DNA from: MR-S7 sp000400995
GTDB lineage: Bacteria; Pseudomonadota; Gammaproteobacteria; Burkholderiales; Burkholderiaceae_C
Assembly: GCF_045291395.1 (NCBI RefSeq)
Contig: NZ_CP152342.1
Coordinates: 1,612,001-1,676,000 of the forward strand
Reading direction: 5' to 3'
DNA length: 64,000 nucleotides
Shown here one piece after another: positions 36,141-44,345 of the stretch; within the stretch, counting starts at the first letter, position 1, and each line of letters starts with the position of its first letter. The translations under genes were made by a program, and so were the position numbers. Below the pieces are notes generated by a model. It was not told the origin of the DNA. It ran no database searches and saw nothing but the letters and a program-made list of their open reading frames with translations.

Positions 36141-37178
36141 ATGATCACCTTCCACAACCCGCTGCACCAGGGCCACGCGCCGCAGCATGAATTCTTCCGG
36201 GGCGAGCGCGTGCCGTGCTTCGAGAAGCCCGCCCGCGTGGACTACGTGGAAGCCCGCCTGCGCGCACGCGGCCATGCACTGCAGGCGCCCGGCGAGGACA
36301 GCGTCGCCGTGCTGGCCCAGGTGCACGCGCCGCGCTACCTGGACTTCCTGCGCACGGCCTGGCAGCAGTGGCTGGCGCTGGACGCCGCCAACGCCCAGGT
36401 GCAGCCCTTTCCCTCGGTCTGGCCCGTGCGCACGCTGCGCGACGACGTGGAGCCCGCCAATTTCATCGCCCGCCTGGGGCTCTATTCCATGGACAACGGC
36501 ACGCCCCTGGCTGCGGGCACCTGGGCCGCGGCCAAGGCCGGCGCCGATGCGGCCGCCAGCGCCGCGGCCTGCGTGGCCGCCGGCGCGCGCGCCGCGTTCT
36601 GCTGCACCCGCCCGCCGGGCCACCATGCGGGGCCGGACTTCATGGGAGGCTACTGCTTCCTGAACAACGCCGCCGTGGCGGCCCAGTGGCTGCGCCTGCA
36701 CGGCGCCGCGCGCGTTGCCGTGCTGGACGTGGACTACCACCACGGCAACGGCACGCAGAGCATCTTCTACGAGCGCGCGGACGTGCTGTTCGCCAGCATC
36801 CACGGCGATCCGCGCACCGAATACCCGTTCTACCTGGGACATGCCGACGAGACCGGCGCCGGGCCGGGCGCGGGCTGCAACCTGAACCTGCCGCTGCCCG
36901 CCGGCACCGGTTTCGCCGCGTGGATGGCCGCGCTGGAGCAGGCCTGCGCGCGCATCGCTGCGCACGGCGCCGATGCGCTGGTGGTGTCGCTGGGGCTGGA
37001 CACGTTCGAGGGCGACCCCATCTCGCGCTTTCGCCTGGCGGCGGACGACTTTCCGCGCATCGGCGAGCGCCTGGCCCGCCTGGGGCTGCCCACGGTGTTC
37101 GTGCTCGAAGGAGGCTACGCGGCGGCGGAGCTGGGGAGCAATGCAGTGAATGTGCTCGAAGGTTTCGAGCAGGCTTGA
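36141..37178 (+). CDS. histone deacetylase-family amidohydrolase (acetylpolyamine amidohydrolase-like)
   Basis: A 345-residue zinc hydrolase of the arginase/deacetylase fold. TRPPGHHAG (residues 157-164) holds the catalytic His pair 161-162; the zinc ligands Asp198 and His200 are in DVDYHHGNGTQ, and the third Asp is in GLDTFEGDP. EGGYA near the C-terminus matches the family. Bacterial members commonly deacetylate acetylated polyamines or small amides. The start giving MITFHNPLHQGH is preferred; the upstream frame crosses the promoter region of the divergent kinase. It precedes the LhgO-like gene by 16 bases, probably as one operon. Confidence 0.87.
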   Translation: MITFHNPLHQGHAPQHEFFRGERVPCFEKPARVDYVEARLRARGHALQAPGEDSVAVLAQVHAPRYLDFLRTAWQQWLALDAANAQVQPFPSVWPVRTLRDDVEPANFIARLGLYSMDNGTPLAAGTWAAAKAGADAAASAAACVAAGARAAFCCTRPPGHHAGPDFMGGYCFLNNAAVAAQWLRLHGAARVAVLDVDYHHGNGTQSIFYERADVLFASIHGDPRTEYPFYLGHADETGAGPGAGCNLNLPLPAGTGFAAWMAALEQACARIAAHGADALVVSLGLDTFEGDPISRFRLAADDFPRIGERLARLGLPTVFVLEGGYAAAELGSNAVNVLEGFEQA

Positions 37179-37194
37179 AGAAGGGAAACAGAAC

Positions 37195-38301
37195 ATGAGT
37201 GAGACCGTCGACTGCGTCGTGATCGGCGCCGGCGTCGTGGGCCTGGCCGTGGCGCGCGCGCTGGCGCTGCAGGGGCGCGAGGTGCTGGTGATGGAGGCGG
37301 CTAACGCCATCGGCACCGAAACCAGTTCGCGCAACAGCGAGGTGATCCACGCGGGCATCTACTACGCTGCAGGTTCGCTGAAGGCCCGGCTGTGCGTGCA
37401 GGGCAAGGAGCTGCTGTACGACTACTGTGGGCAGCGCGGCCTGCCGCACAGCCGCTGCGGCAAGCTCATCGTGGCGACCTCGCCCCAGCAGGAAGCGCAG
37501 CTGCACGGCATACGCCAGCGCGCCGGGGCCAATGGCGTGCACGACCTGCAGTGGCTCGCGCGGGACGAGGCGCGCGCGCTGGAGCCCGCGCTGGAATGCG
37601 TGGCGGCCCTGCTGTCGCCCAGCACCGGCATCGTGGACAGCCATGCGCTCATGCTTTCCCTGCAGGGCGATCTGGAGAACGCGGGCGGCCTCGTGGCACT
37701 GAATTCGCCTCTGGAGGAGGCACAGAAAGCGCAGGATGCTATTGAACTGGTAGCGAAGGACGGCACTTGCCTGCACGCAGCGCTGGTGGTCAACGCCGCA
37801 GGCCTGCATGCGCCGGACCTGGCGCGGCGCATCAAGGGGCTGGACCCGGCCCACGTGCCGCGTGCGGCCTATGCCAAGGGCAGCTACTTCACGCTGGCGG
37901 GCAAGGCGCCCTTCAGCCGGCTCATCTACCCCGTGCCCGAGGCCGCGGGCCTGGGCGTGCACCTCACGCTGGACCTGGGCGGGCAGGCCAAGTTCGGCCC
38001 CGACGTGCAGTGGGTGGACGGTCCCGACGACCTGGTCGTGGACCCGCGCCGGGCCGACGGCTTCTATGCGGAAGTGCGCCGGTACTGGCCGGGCCTGCAG
38101 GACGGGGCGCTGGCCCCGGGCTACGCGGGCATCCGCCCGAAGATCAGCGGGCCGCACGAAAGCGCCGCCGACTTCCTGATCCAGGGCCCGGCGGAGCATG
38201 GCGTGCCGGGCCTGGTGAACCTGTTCGGCATCGAGTCGCCCGGCTTGACCAGCGCGCTGGCCATTGGCGCGCACGTGGCCGGCATGGTGGGTAAGCCCTG
38301 A
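37195..38301 (+). CDS. FAD-dependent oxidoreductase, L-2-hydroxyglutarate oxidase (LhgO)-like
   Basis: A 368-residue flavoprotein of the DAO/LhgO family. The FAD-binding GAGVVG is at residues 11-16, followed by ETSSRNSEVIHAGIYYAAGS, the LhgO/L2HGDH signature; the C-terminus has GYAGIRPKISGP and FGIESPGLTSALAIG. It is likely to oxidise L-2-hydroxyglutarate or a similar hydroxyacid and pass electrons to the quinone pool. AAGGGAA precedes the ATG. A short stretch near codons 179-190 resembles the intergenic repeat (see findings) without breaking the frame. Confidence 0.85.
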   Translation: MSETVDCVVIGAGVVGLAVARALALQGREVLVMEAANAIGTETSSRNSEVIHAGIYYAAGSLKARLCVQGKELLYDYCGQRGLPHSRCGKLIVATSPQQEAQLHGIRQRAGANGVHDLQWLARDEARALEPALECVAALLSPSTGIVDSHALMLSLQGDLENAGGLVALNSPLEEAQKAQDAIELVAKDGTCLHAALVVNAAGLHAPDLARRIKGLDPAHVPRAAYAKGSYFTLAGKAPFSRLIYPVPEAAGLGVHLTLDLGGQAKFGPDVQWVDGPDDLVVDPRRADGFYAEVRRYWPGLQDGALAPGYAGIRPKISGPHESAADFLIQGPAEHGVPGLVNLFGIESPGLTSALAIGAHVAGMVGKP

Positions 38302-38415
38302 GGGTTGCGGAGAATCAGCGGCGCCAAGCCTTGCATTGGCTAAGATGGGGCGTACGCCTACACCGGCCCCGCGTGCGGCGTATTACCGTAATGTCCTGCT
38401 ATGAAAGGCTTGTCT

Positions 38416-38724
38416 ATGACCTCCGCATCCGAAACCATTTCCAACGCACAGGGCGAGCTCGAACGCCTCGTCGGCGACCTGCGCAGCCTGCTGGCCAGCA
38501 AGGACCTGGACGGCATTCCGGAGATCAAGCAATTGCGCCAGCGTCTGGACGACGGCATGCATTCCGTGCGCGATTCCGCCGTGCGCGCAGCGCAGGACGC
38601 GGCCGCCCAGGCCAAGGAGGCCGCTGCCGCCGCCGACCGCTATGCGCACGACGAACCCTGGCGCGTGGCCAGCGCGGCGCTGGCCGTAGGCGCGCTGGTG
38701 GGCTTCCTGCTCGCACGCCGCTGA
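38416..38724 (+). CDS. DUF883 (ElaB/YqjD) family membrane-anchored protein
   Basis: A 102-residue protein with an amphipathic, alanine- and charge-rich helical body (ERLVGDLRSLLASKD, AAQDAAAQAKEAAAAADRYA) and a C-terminal helix AALAVGALVGFLLARR, the usual ElaB/YqjD tail anchor. In E. coli these proteins bind ribosomes at the inner membrane in stationary phase. I prefer the second ATG (MTSASETIS) because AAAGG lies 7 bases before it; the first ATG, five codons earlier, has no clear site. It is the first gene of a yqjD-yqjE-yqjK-like trio. Confidence 0.88.
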   Translation: MTSASETISNAQGELERLVGDLRSLLASKDLDGIPEIKQLRQRLDDGMHSVRDSAVRAAQDAAAQAKEAAAAADRYAHDEPWRVASAALAVGALVGFLLARR

Positions 38725-38740
38725 TTCGGGGAACCTGCGC

Positions 38741-39136
38741 ATGAACTGGCTCTCCCTGCTGGGTCTGGACGGCTGGCTGGCGCGCTGGCGCGCCGCCGTG
38801 ATCGAAGGGGCCATCGCGGCCGAAGACCGTATCGAGCTGGCACGGCTCGAATGGGCGGACCAGAAACGCAGGGTGGCGCAGATGGTGGCGCTGGCCATCG
38901 TCCTGGGCGCACTGGCCGTGGTGGCGCTGCTGCTGCTGGCGCTGGCAGTGCTGGTGCAGTTCTGGGACACGCCGCACCGCACGCTGGTGGCCTGGCTGCT
39001 GGCGGGCGGTAGCGTGGTGGCCTGCGGTGTCGTGGTGGCTTGTTTGATGTCCACCGTGCGCCAGGCAGGCAACGCCTTCGCGCTCACGCGCAGGGAACTC
39101 GCCAACGACTGGCAGGTGATCAAGGAGCAGCTGTAG
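38741..39136 (+). CDS. phage holin family / YqjE-like membrane protein
   Basis: A 131-residue protein with two hydrophobic helices (about residues 46-72 and 79-103) between a charged N-terminal helix (AAEDRIELARLEWADQKRR) and a polar tail. This is the YqjE (Phage_holin_3_6) layout. It sits 16 bases after the DUF883 gene, in the conserved yqjDEK order. Despite the family name, no phage genes are nearby; a stress-related envelope role is likely. Confidence 0.85.
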   Translation: MNWLSLLGLDGWLARWRAAVIEGAIAAEDRIELARLEWADQKRRVAQMVALAIVLGALAVVALLLLALAVLVQFWDTPHRTLVAWLLAGGSVVACGVVVACLMSTVRQAGNAFALTRRELANDWQVIKEQL

Positions 39137-39138
39137 CC

Positions 39139-39453
39139 ATGGACACGAACCGACCGGCGGCAGCGCCCGCCAGCCCGGAACAGCAGAAGGTGCTGAACCG
39201 CATCCTCGTGCAGCGCGAACGGCTGAAGGCGCGCCGCACCGCCTACCGTCAGAGCCGCGCGGTCATGGCCTCCGAAGGCGCGGGCCGCGTGGAACCCGGC
39301 GCGCCGGTGGCCATGCGCGTGCTCGCGTTCGCGCGTCTGCATCCCCTGGTCACGGCTGCCGCCGTGGGCGTGGCCGTGATGGCCGGGCCCGCGCGGCTGA
39401 TCCGCTGGGCGGGCATGGTGATGCCGCTGGTGGCGCGCCTGCGCCGCGGCTAG
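39139..39453 (+). CDS. YqjK-like small membrane-associated protein
   Basis: A 104-residue protein. The N-terminal half is basic and helical (NRILVQRERLKARRTAYRQ), and the C-terminal half has a hydrophobic stretch (HPLVTAAAVGVAVMAGPARLI). Position as third gene after the YqjD- and YqjE-like genes supports a YqjK-type assignment, though sequence similarity alone is weak. The start is 2 bases after the previous stop, with AAGGAG inside the preceding gene, so translation is coupled. Confidence 0.7.
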   Translation: MDTNRPAAAPASPEQQKVLNRILVQRERLKARRTAYRQSRAVMASEGAGRVEPGAPVAMRVLAFARLHPLVTAAAVGVAVMAGPARLIRWAGMVMPLVARLRRG

Positions 39454-39722
39454 GGGCCTGTCATCAATCAAATCCCCCACGCGAGGGGTAGCCGGGCGGT
39501 GCAGTGCTAGGCGTGGCGAGCGCCGTGTAGCTTTGCTACACAAGCAAGCCGCAACGACGCAATGCGCCGCCCGGCTGCCTCTCCCTGCGGGCTGGCCTCG
39601 CAATGCGGCGTCTGCTTTGTCGCGCGGCTTGCCAATAGCTACGGCTATTGACTGCGCCGCGCTTCGCGCATCCATCCGCGTTGCGGGGCCAGCGCGCGGG
39701 GGATTTGATTGATGGCAGGCCC
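39454..39722. mobile_element. MITE-like gene-free element with 30-bp terminal inverted repeats
   Basis: The two ends (39454-39483 and 39693-39722) are inverted copies matching at 28 of 30 positions; both contain CATCAATCAAATCCCCC in the outer arm. Inside are a second inverted pair (AGCCGGGCGG at 39490-39499 with its complement at 39567-39576), a perfect hairpin GTGTAGC/GCTACAC (39525-39541) and another CAATAGC/GCTATTG (39633-39650). No ORF of note lies within. The right end reaches to 3 bases from the pyrD stop codon. This looks like a non-autonomous miniature element or a large structured repeat; no obvious target-site duplication is seen. Confidence 0.7.
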
Positions 39723-39725
39723 TCA

Positions 39726-40790
39726 TCAGCGGCGCATGTCCCGCAGGGCCCGCGCGGCCCTGGAAACAAGCGCGGGGCCCTCGTAGATGAGGCCCGTGTA
39801 GATCTGCACCACATCCGCGCCCGCGCGGATCTTGCCCACGGCGTCCTCTGCGCTCAGGATGCCCCCCACGCCGATGATCGGGAACGACGGGCCCAGCGCC
39901 GCGCGCAGCTGGCGGATCACCGCGTTGCTGGCCTCCAGGACGGGTGCTCCGCTCAGGCCTCCGGTCTCGCCGGCATGGGGCAGGCCCTGCACCGCGTCGC
40001 GGGCGATGGTGGTGTTGGTGGCGATCACGCCGTCCATGCCGTGGCGCTGCAGCGTGGCGGCGATCACCGCGATCTGGTCCGCGTCGAGGTCGGGCGCGAT
40101 CTTCACGAAGATGGGCACGCGGCGGCCCTGCACGGCGGCGAGCTGTTCGCGGCGTTCCGCGATGGCCGAGAGCAGCGCGTCCAGCGCCTCGTCGCTTTGC
40201 AGCGCGCGCAGGTTCTGGGTGTTGGGCGAGCTGATGTTCACCGTGACGTAGTCGGCATGCGGGTACACGCCCTCCAGGCAGGCGAGGTAGTCATCCGTGG
40301 CGCGCTCGATCGGTGTGGCGGCGTTCTTGCCGATGTTCAGGCCCAGCAGCAGTGGCTTGCCTTGCGCCAGGTTGCCCTGCGCACGCACCTGCGAGCGCTG
40401 CACGTTGGCGATGAACGCATCCAGCCCCTCGTTGTTGAAGCCCAGGCGGTTGATGAGCGCGTTCTTCTGCGGAATGCGGAACATGCGCGGCTTGGGGTTG
40501 CCGGGCTGGCCCTTGGGCGTGACGGTGCCCACTTCGACGAAGCCGAAGCCCATGGCGGCCAGCGCGTCGATGCAGCGCGCGTTCTTGTCCAGCCCGGCAG
40601 CCAGGCCCACGCGGTTGGGAAAGGTGAGGCCCGCCAGCTGCACCGGGTCGCTCACTGTCTCATTGCACCAGGCCCATTGCAGCGGCGTGCGCTGGCCGCG
40701 CGCCAGCATGTCCATGGTCAGTTCGTGGGCGGCTTCGGCATCCATGCCGAAGAGGAAAGGGCGGGCGAGTGCGTAGGGCAGGAGGGACAT
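39726..40790 (-). CDS. pyrD: dihydroorotate dehydrogenase (quinone), class 2
   Basis: The 354-residue membrane-associated flavoenzyme converts dihydroorotate to orotate in pyrimidine synthesis, passing electrons to ubiquinone. The N-terminal helix LLPYALARPFLFGMDAEAAHEL is the class 2 membrane-binding element. GLAAGLDKNARCIDALAAMG, MFRIPQKNALINRLGFNNEG and VNISSPNTQNLR (with the catalytic Ser region) confirm the class. The start is the ATG giving MSLLPYAL; 16 more codons are open upstream. It is divergent from rpiA with 38 bases between the starts, so the promoters overlap. Confidence 0.96.
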   Translation of the reverse strand: MSLLPYALARPFLFGMDAEAAHELTMDMLARGQRTPLQWAWCNETVSDPVQLAGLTFPNRVGLAAGLDKNARCIDALAAMGFGFVEVGTVTPKGQPGNPKPRMFRIPQKNALINRLGFNNEGLDAFIANVQRSQVRAQGNLAQGKPLLLGLNIGKNAATPIERATDDYLACLEGVYPHADYVTVNISSPNTQNLRALQSDEALDALLSAIAERREQLAAVQGRRVPIFVKIAPDLDADQIAVIAATLQRHGMDGVIATNTTIARDAVQGLPHAGETGGLSGAPVLEASNAVIRQLRAALGPSFPIIGVGGILSAEDAVGKIRAGADVVQIYTGLIYEGPALVSRAARALRDMRR

Positions 40791-40828
40791 GCGGATAATC
40801 CAGGGTTCACTTCTTTGGATTTTCCCCC

Positions 40829-41518
40829 ATGACGACACCCGCTCCCCTCTCCCAAGACGAACTCAAGACCCTGGTGGGCCAGGCCGCGCTGCAGTACGTG
40901 GTGCCGGGCGAGGTAGTGGGCGTGGGCACGGGCTCGACGGTCAACAAGTTCATCGACGCACTGGCCAGCATGAAGGACCAGGTGCGCGGCGCGGTGTCCA
41001 GCTCGGTGGCGAGCACGGAGCGGCTGCGGGCGCTGGGCATTCCCGTGCTGGACGCGAACGAGGTGCGCTCGCTCGCGGTCTACATCGACGGCGCCGACGA
41101 GATCGACGGCCGCGGCTACATGGTCAAGGGCGGCGGCGCGGCGCTCACGCGCGAGAAGATCGTCGCGGCGCTGGCGCAGCGCTTCGTGTGCATCGCGGAC
41201 GAGTCCAAGCTGGTCGAGGTGCTGGGCGGCTTTCCGCTGCCGGTGGAGGTGATTCCCATGGCCACCGCGCAGATCGCGCGCCGCTTCGAGTCGCTGGGCG
41301 GGGAGGCCACGCTGCGCCTGAAGGACGGCCAGCCGCTGGTGACCGACAACGGCCAGCACATCCTGGACGTGCGCGGCCTCACCGTCAGCGACCCGCTGGC
41401 CTTCGAGAGCGAGGTGAACCAGTGGCCCGGCGTGGTGACGGTGGGCGTGTTCGCGCACCAGAAGGCCAGCGTGTGCCTGCTGGGCACCGCGCAGGGCGTG
41501 AAGACGCTGTCGTTCTGA
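40829..41518 (+). CDS. rpiA: ribose-5-phosphate isomerase A
   Basis: A 229-residue enzyme interconverting ribose 5-phosphate and ribulose 5-phosphate. GVGTGSTVNKFIDAL near residues 30-45, DGADEIDGRGYMVKGGGAAL and LTREKIVAA hold the phosphate-binding and catalytic residues. The length fits bacterial RpiA (about 220). The start follows a CCCCC run with no clear Shine-Dalgarno. It ends 1 base before the stop of the convergent glutaredoxin-like gene. Confidence 0.95.
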   Translation: MTTPAPLSQDELKTLVGQAALQYVVPGEVVGVGTGSTVNKFIDALASMKDQVRGAVSSSVASTERLRALGIPVLDANEVRSLAVYIDGADEIDGRGYMVKGGGAALTREKIVAALAQRFVCIADESKLVEVLGGFPLPVEVIPMATAQIARRFESLGGEATLRLKDGQPLVTDNGQHILDVRGLTVSDPLAFESEVNQWPGVVTVGVFAHQKASVCLLGTAQGVKTLSF

Positions 41519-41519
41519 C

Positions 41520-42158
41520 TCAGAAGATGATGCCGGCCGGGTTGGACGGCGCCGGGCCGCTCGGGGCTGCTGGCGCCGGCACCGGCGCGCGGCGCGGCGC
41601 GGACGCAGGTGCCTCGGCCGGCGCGGCGGGCGGCGGCACGGCGGCCACCAGCGGCGTCGCGGCGGGGCGGCGGTAGCTGGGCGGCAGTTGCGACTGGGCG
41701 GGGTAGCCGGCCGCGTCGAGGTACTGCGTCCATTCCACGTCGGAGAAGCCCTTGAGCTGCTGGCCGCCGATGGTGCCGAACGGCAGGCTGGCGCTGCCGC
41801 TCAGGCGCTGCAGCGCCTCGATGTCCTCGTTGGTGTTGACCGTCTTCTCGGTGAAGGGCACGCCGCGCTGGACCAGCAGGGTACGCGCGCTCGCGCAGGG
41901 CGCGCAGTCGCTGCCGGTGTAGAGCGTGACGGGAAAGCGCGAGGCCACCTGGCGCAGCGCATAGGGCAGCGTGTCGCCCGCGCCGGCGGCGCGTTGGCCG
42001 CCGCCGAGCGGGGTGGCGGATGCGCTGGAATCGGGCGCGCGGTCGGAGAACGTCACCTTGCCGTCGGGCCCCACGATCTGGTACACCTGCTGGGCGTGTG
42101 CGGCGCCGAGGGCCAGGACGGCACAGCCCACGGCGGCGGCAAAGCGGAAGGGGGTCAT
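41520..42158 (-). CDS. DUF4124 and glutaredoxin-like domain protein, exported
   Basis: A 212-residue protein. A signal peptide (to AHA) is followed by a DUF4124-type segment QVYQIVGPDGKVTFSDRAPD, then a glutaredoxin-like domain (about residues 75-155) with redox motif CAPC in YTGSDCAPCASARTLLVQRG and a cis-proline-like LPFGTIGGQQLKGF. The tail is proline- and alanine-rich. It is probably a periplasmic thiol-disulfide protein; the partner is unknown. AGGAG precedes the ATG giving MTPFRFAAAVG. The tail-to-tail gap to rpiA is only 1 base. Confidence 0.82.
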   Translation of the reverse strand: MTPFRFAAAVGCAVLALGAAHAQQVYQIVGPDGKVTFSDRAPDSSASATPLGGGQRAAGAGDTLPYALRQVASRFPVTLYTGSDCAPCASARTLLVQRGVPFTEKTVNTNEDIEALQRLSGSASLPFGTIGGQQLKGFSDVEWTQYLDAAGYPAQSQLPPSYRRPAATPLVAAVPPPAAPAEAPASAPRRAPVPAPAAPSGPAPSNPAGIIF

Positions 42159-42194
42159 GCGGGCGCTCCTGTTCTCGCGGGTGATTTCAAAAAT

Positions 42195-42275
42195 CATAGC
42201 TGCTTGCGCTTTTCTGTCAAAGGATTGGCACTGAAAAGCGGCGGAACCTCTTGGCTGGAAAGCGCAAGCAGCTCA
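42195..42275. repeat. REP-like repeat, copy 4: two facing half-copies
   Basis: AGCTGCTTGCGCTTTTC (42198-42214) and its near-exact complement GGAAAGCGCAAGCAGCT (42257-42273) face each other across 42 bases. Each matches one side of the repeat consensus. It fills the gap between prlC and the glutaredoxin-like gene and could form a long hairpin in the transcript. Confidence 0.75.
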
Positions 42276-42283
42276 CTTTTTCC

Positions 42284-44314
42284 TCATGCCATGCCCTGGT
42301 GGCGCAGCAGCGCGTCCAGGCTGGGCTCGCGGCCGCGGAAGGCCTTGAACGATTCCATCGCCGGGCGGCTGCCGCCGGCTTCCAGGATGGCCTGGCGGTA
42401 GCGGCGGCCCGTCTCTAGACTGGGCTGACCGTCGGCCCCGGCAGTTTCCTCGAAGGCGGCGTAGGCATCGGCGCTCAGCACCTCGGCCCACTTGTAGCTG
42501 TAGTAGCCGGCCGCGTAGCCGCCCGCGAAGATGTGGCTGAAGGTGTGCGCCGTGCGGCTGAAGGCGGGCGGTTGGAGCACCGCGACTTCGCTGCGCACCT
42601 GGTCGAGCAGGGGCTGCAGGTCCTTGGAAGGATCGTGCTCGGTGTGCAGCAGCATGTCGAACAGCGAGAACTCGATCTGCCGCAGCGTGCCCATGCCGGC
42701 CTGGAAGTTCTTGGCCGCGATCATCTTGTCGTAGAGCGCGCGCGGCAGGGGCGCGCCGGTATCGACGTGGGCGGTCATGTGTTTGAGCACGTCCCACTCC
42801 CAGCAGAAGTTCTCCATGAACTGGCTGGGTAGCTCCACCGCGTCCCACTCCACGCCGCTGATGCCGGAGACGTCGCGCTCGTTCACCTGCGTGAGCATGT
42901 GGTGCAGGCCGTGGCCGAATTCGTGGAACAGGGTGATGACGTCGTCGTGCGTGAGCAGCGGTGGCTTGCCCTCCACGCCGCTCGCGAAGTTGCAGACCAG
43001 GTGCGCCACGGGCGTCTGCAGCGCCCCGGTGTCGGGGCGAAGCCAGCGCGCGCGCGCGTCGTCCATCCAGGCGCCGCCGCGCTTGCCCTGGCGGGCGGGC
43101 TGGTCGAGGTAGAACTGGCCCACCAGTTGGCCGCCGCGCTCGATGCGGTAGAACTCCACGGCGGGGTTCCACACGGGCGCCTCGTCGCGGCGGATGGCCA
43201 CCTCGAACAGCGTCTCGACGATCTTGAACAGGCCCGCGAGCACCTTGGGCGCGGTGAAGTACTGCTTGACCTCCTGCTCGCTGAAGGCGTAGCGCGCTTC
43301 CTTGAGCTTTTCGGAGACATAGGGCCAGTCCCAGGGCTGCGGGTCGGCCAGGCCCAGGTGTTCGGCGGCGAAGGCGCGCAGGTCGGCCACGTCCTTCTCG
43401 GCATAGGGGCGGGCGCGGGCGGCCAGGTCGCGCAGGAAGCCGACCACCTGCGCGGGCGACTGGGCCATCTTGGGCACGACGGAAACCTCGCCGAAATTGG
43501 CGTAGCCCAGCAGGGCGGCTTCTTCCTTGCGCAGGGCCAGGATCTCGGCCATGACGGCGGTGTTGTCGAAGCGCTTTCCTTCCCCCTCGGCCTGGTCGGA
43601 GGCGCGCGTGACGTAGGCGCGGTAGAGGCGCTCGCGCAGGGCGCTGCTGCGGGCGAACTGCATCACGGGCAGGTAGCAGGGCATCTTGAGCGTGAGCTTG
43701 TGGCCGTCCCTGCCCTCGGCTTGCGCCGCGGCGCGCGCGGCCTGCACCACATCGGCGGGCACGCCTTCCAGCTCATCGGCGCTGGCGTAGTAGGCGAAGG
43801 CGTCGGTGGCGTCGAGCGTGTTCTCGCTGAACTTCTGCTGCAGCTCGGCCAGGCGTTCCTGGATGGCGGCGAAGCGCTCCTTGGCCGCGCCCTGCAGCTC
43901 GGCGCCCGAGAGCACGAAGTTGCGCATGGCGTTGGTGTGGGCCTGGCGCTGCTCGGCGTTGAGCGTGGCGGGGTCGATGGCCTTGTACTTGGCGTAGAGG
44001 CGCTCGTCGGCGCCCAGGCGCGTCCAGAACTCGGTGACGCGGGGCAGGGCCTCGTTGTAGGCGGCGCGCAGCTCGGGTGTGTCGGCCACGCTGTTGAGGT
44101 GGCTCACGGCGCTGAAGGAGCGGCCCAGTTCTTCCGTGGCCACGTCGAGCACGCGGGCGATCGCGTTCCACTCGGCGGGGAAGCCGGGCGCGGTGACGGT
44201 TTCCAGCGCGGTGTCGGCACGGCGCAGCAGTGCGTCCATGGCCGGGGCCACGTCGGCGGGGGTGATGCGGTCGAACGGGATCGGGCCCGAGAAGTCGAGG
44301 AGGGGATTGCTCAT
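42284..44314 (-). CDS. prlC: oligopeptidase A (M3 metallopeptidase)
   Basis: The 676-residue zinc peptidase degrades short peptides, including cleaved signal peptides, in the cytoplasm. The zinc motif HEFGH is at residues 464-468 (TLFHEFGHGLHHML), and the downstream Glu ligand lies in GISGVEWDAVELPSQFMEN. The N-terminus MSNPLLDFSGPIPFDRI matches OpdA/PrlC; 13 open codons before it are ignored. The length is right for the family. It follows folD by 31 bases and may be cotranscribed with it. Confidence 0.95.
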   Translation of the reverse strand: MSNPLLDFSGPIPFDRITPADVAPAMDALLRRADTALETVTAPGFPAEWNAIARVLDVATEELGRSFSAVSHLNSVADTPELRAAYNEALPRVTEFWTRLGADERLYAKYKAIDPATLNAEQRQAHTNAMRNFVLSGAELQGAAKERFAAIQERLAELQQKFSENTLDATDAFAYYASADELEGVPADVVQAARAAAQAEGRDGHKLTLKMPCYLPVMQFARSSALRERLYRAYVTRASDQAEGEGKRFDNTAVMAEILALRKEEAALLGYANFGEVSVVPKMAQSPAQVVGFLRDLAARARPYAEKDVADLRAFAAEHLGLADPQPWDWPYVSEKLKEARYAFSEQEVKQYFTAPKVLAGLFKIVETLFEVAIRRDEAPVWNPAVEFYRIERGGQLVGQFYLDQPARQGKRGGAWMDDARARWLRPDTGALQTPVAHLVCNFASGVEGKPPLLTHDDVITLFHEFGHGLHHMLTQVNERDVSGISGVEWDAVELPSQFMENFCWEWDVLKHMTAHVDTGAPLPRALYDKMIAAKNFQAGMGTLRQIEFSLFDMLLHTEHDPSKDLQPLLDQVRSEVAVLQPPAFSRTAHTFSHIFAGGYAAGYYSYKWAEVLSADAYAAFEETAGADGQPSLETGRRYRQAILEAGGSRPAMESFKAFRGREPSLDALLRHQGMA

Positions 44315-44345
44315 GCGGGTATAGATAGCGTCGGGGCCCAAGGGT

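Noticed and set aside
38741..39136. A prophage remnant, because of the holin-family name
   Set aside because: The gene is the YqjE-like member of a yqjD-yqjE-yqjK trio; no other phage gene is present.
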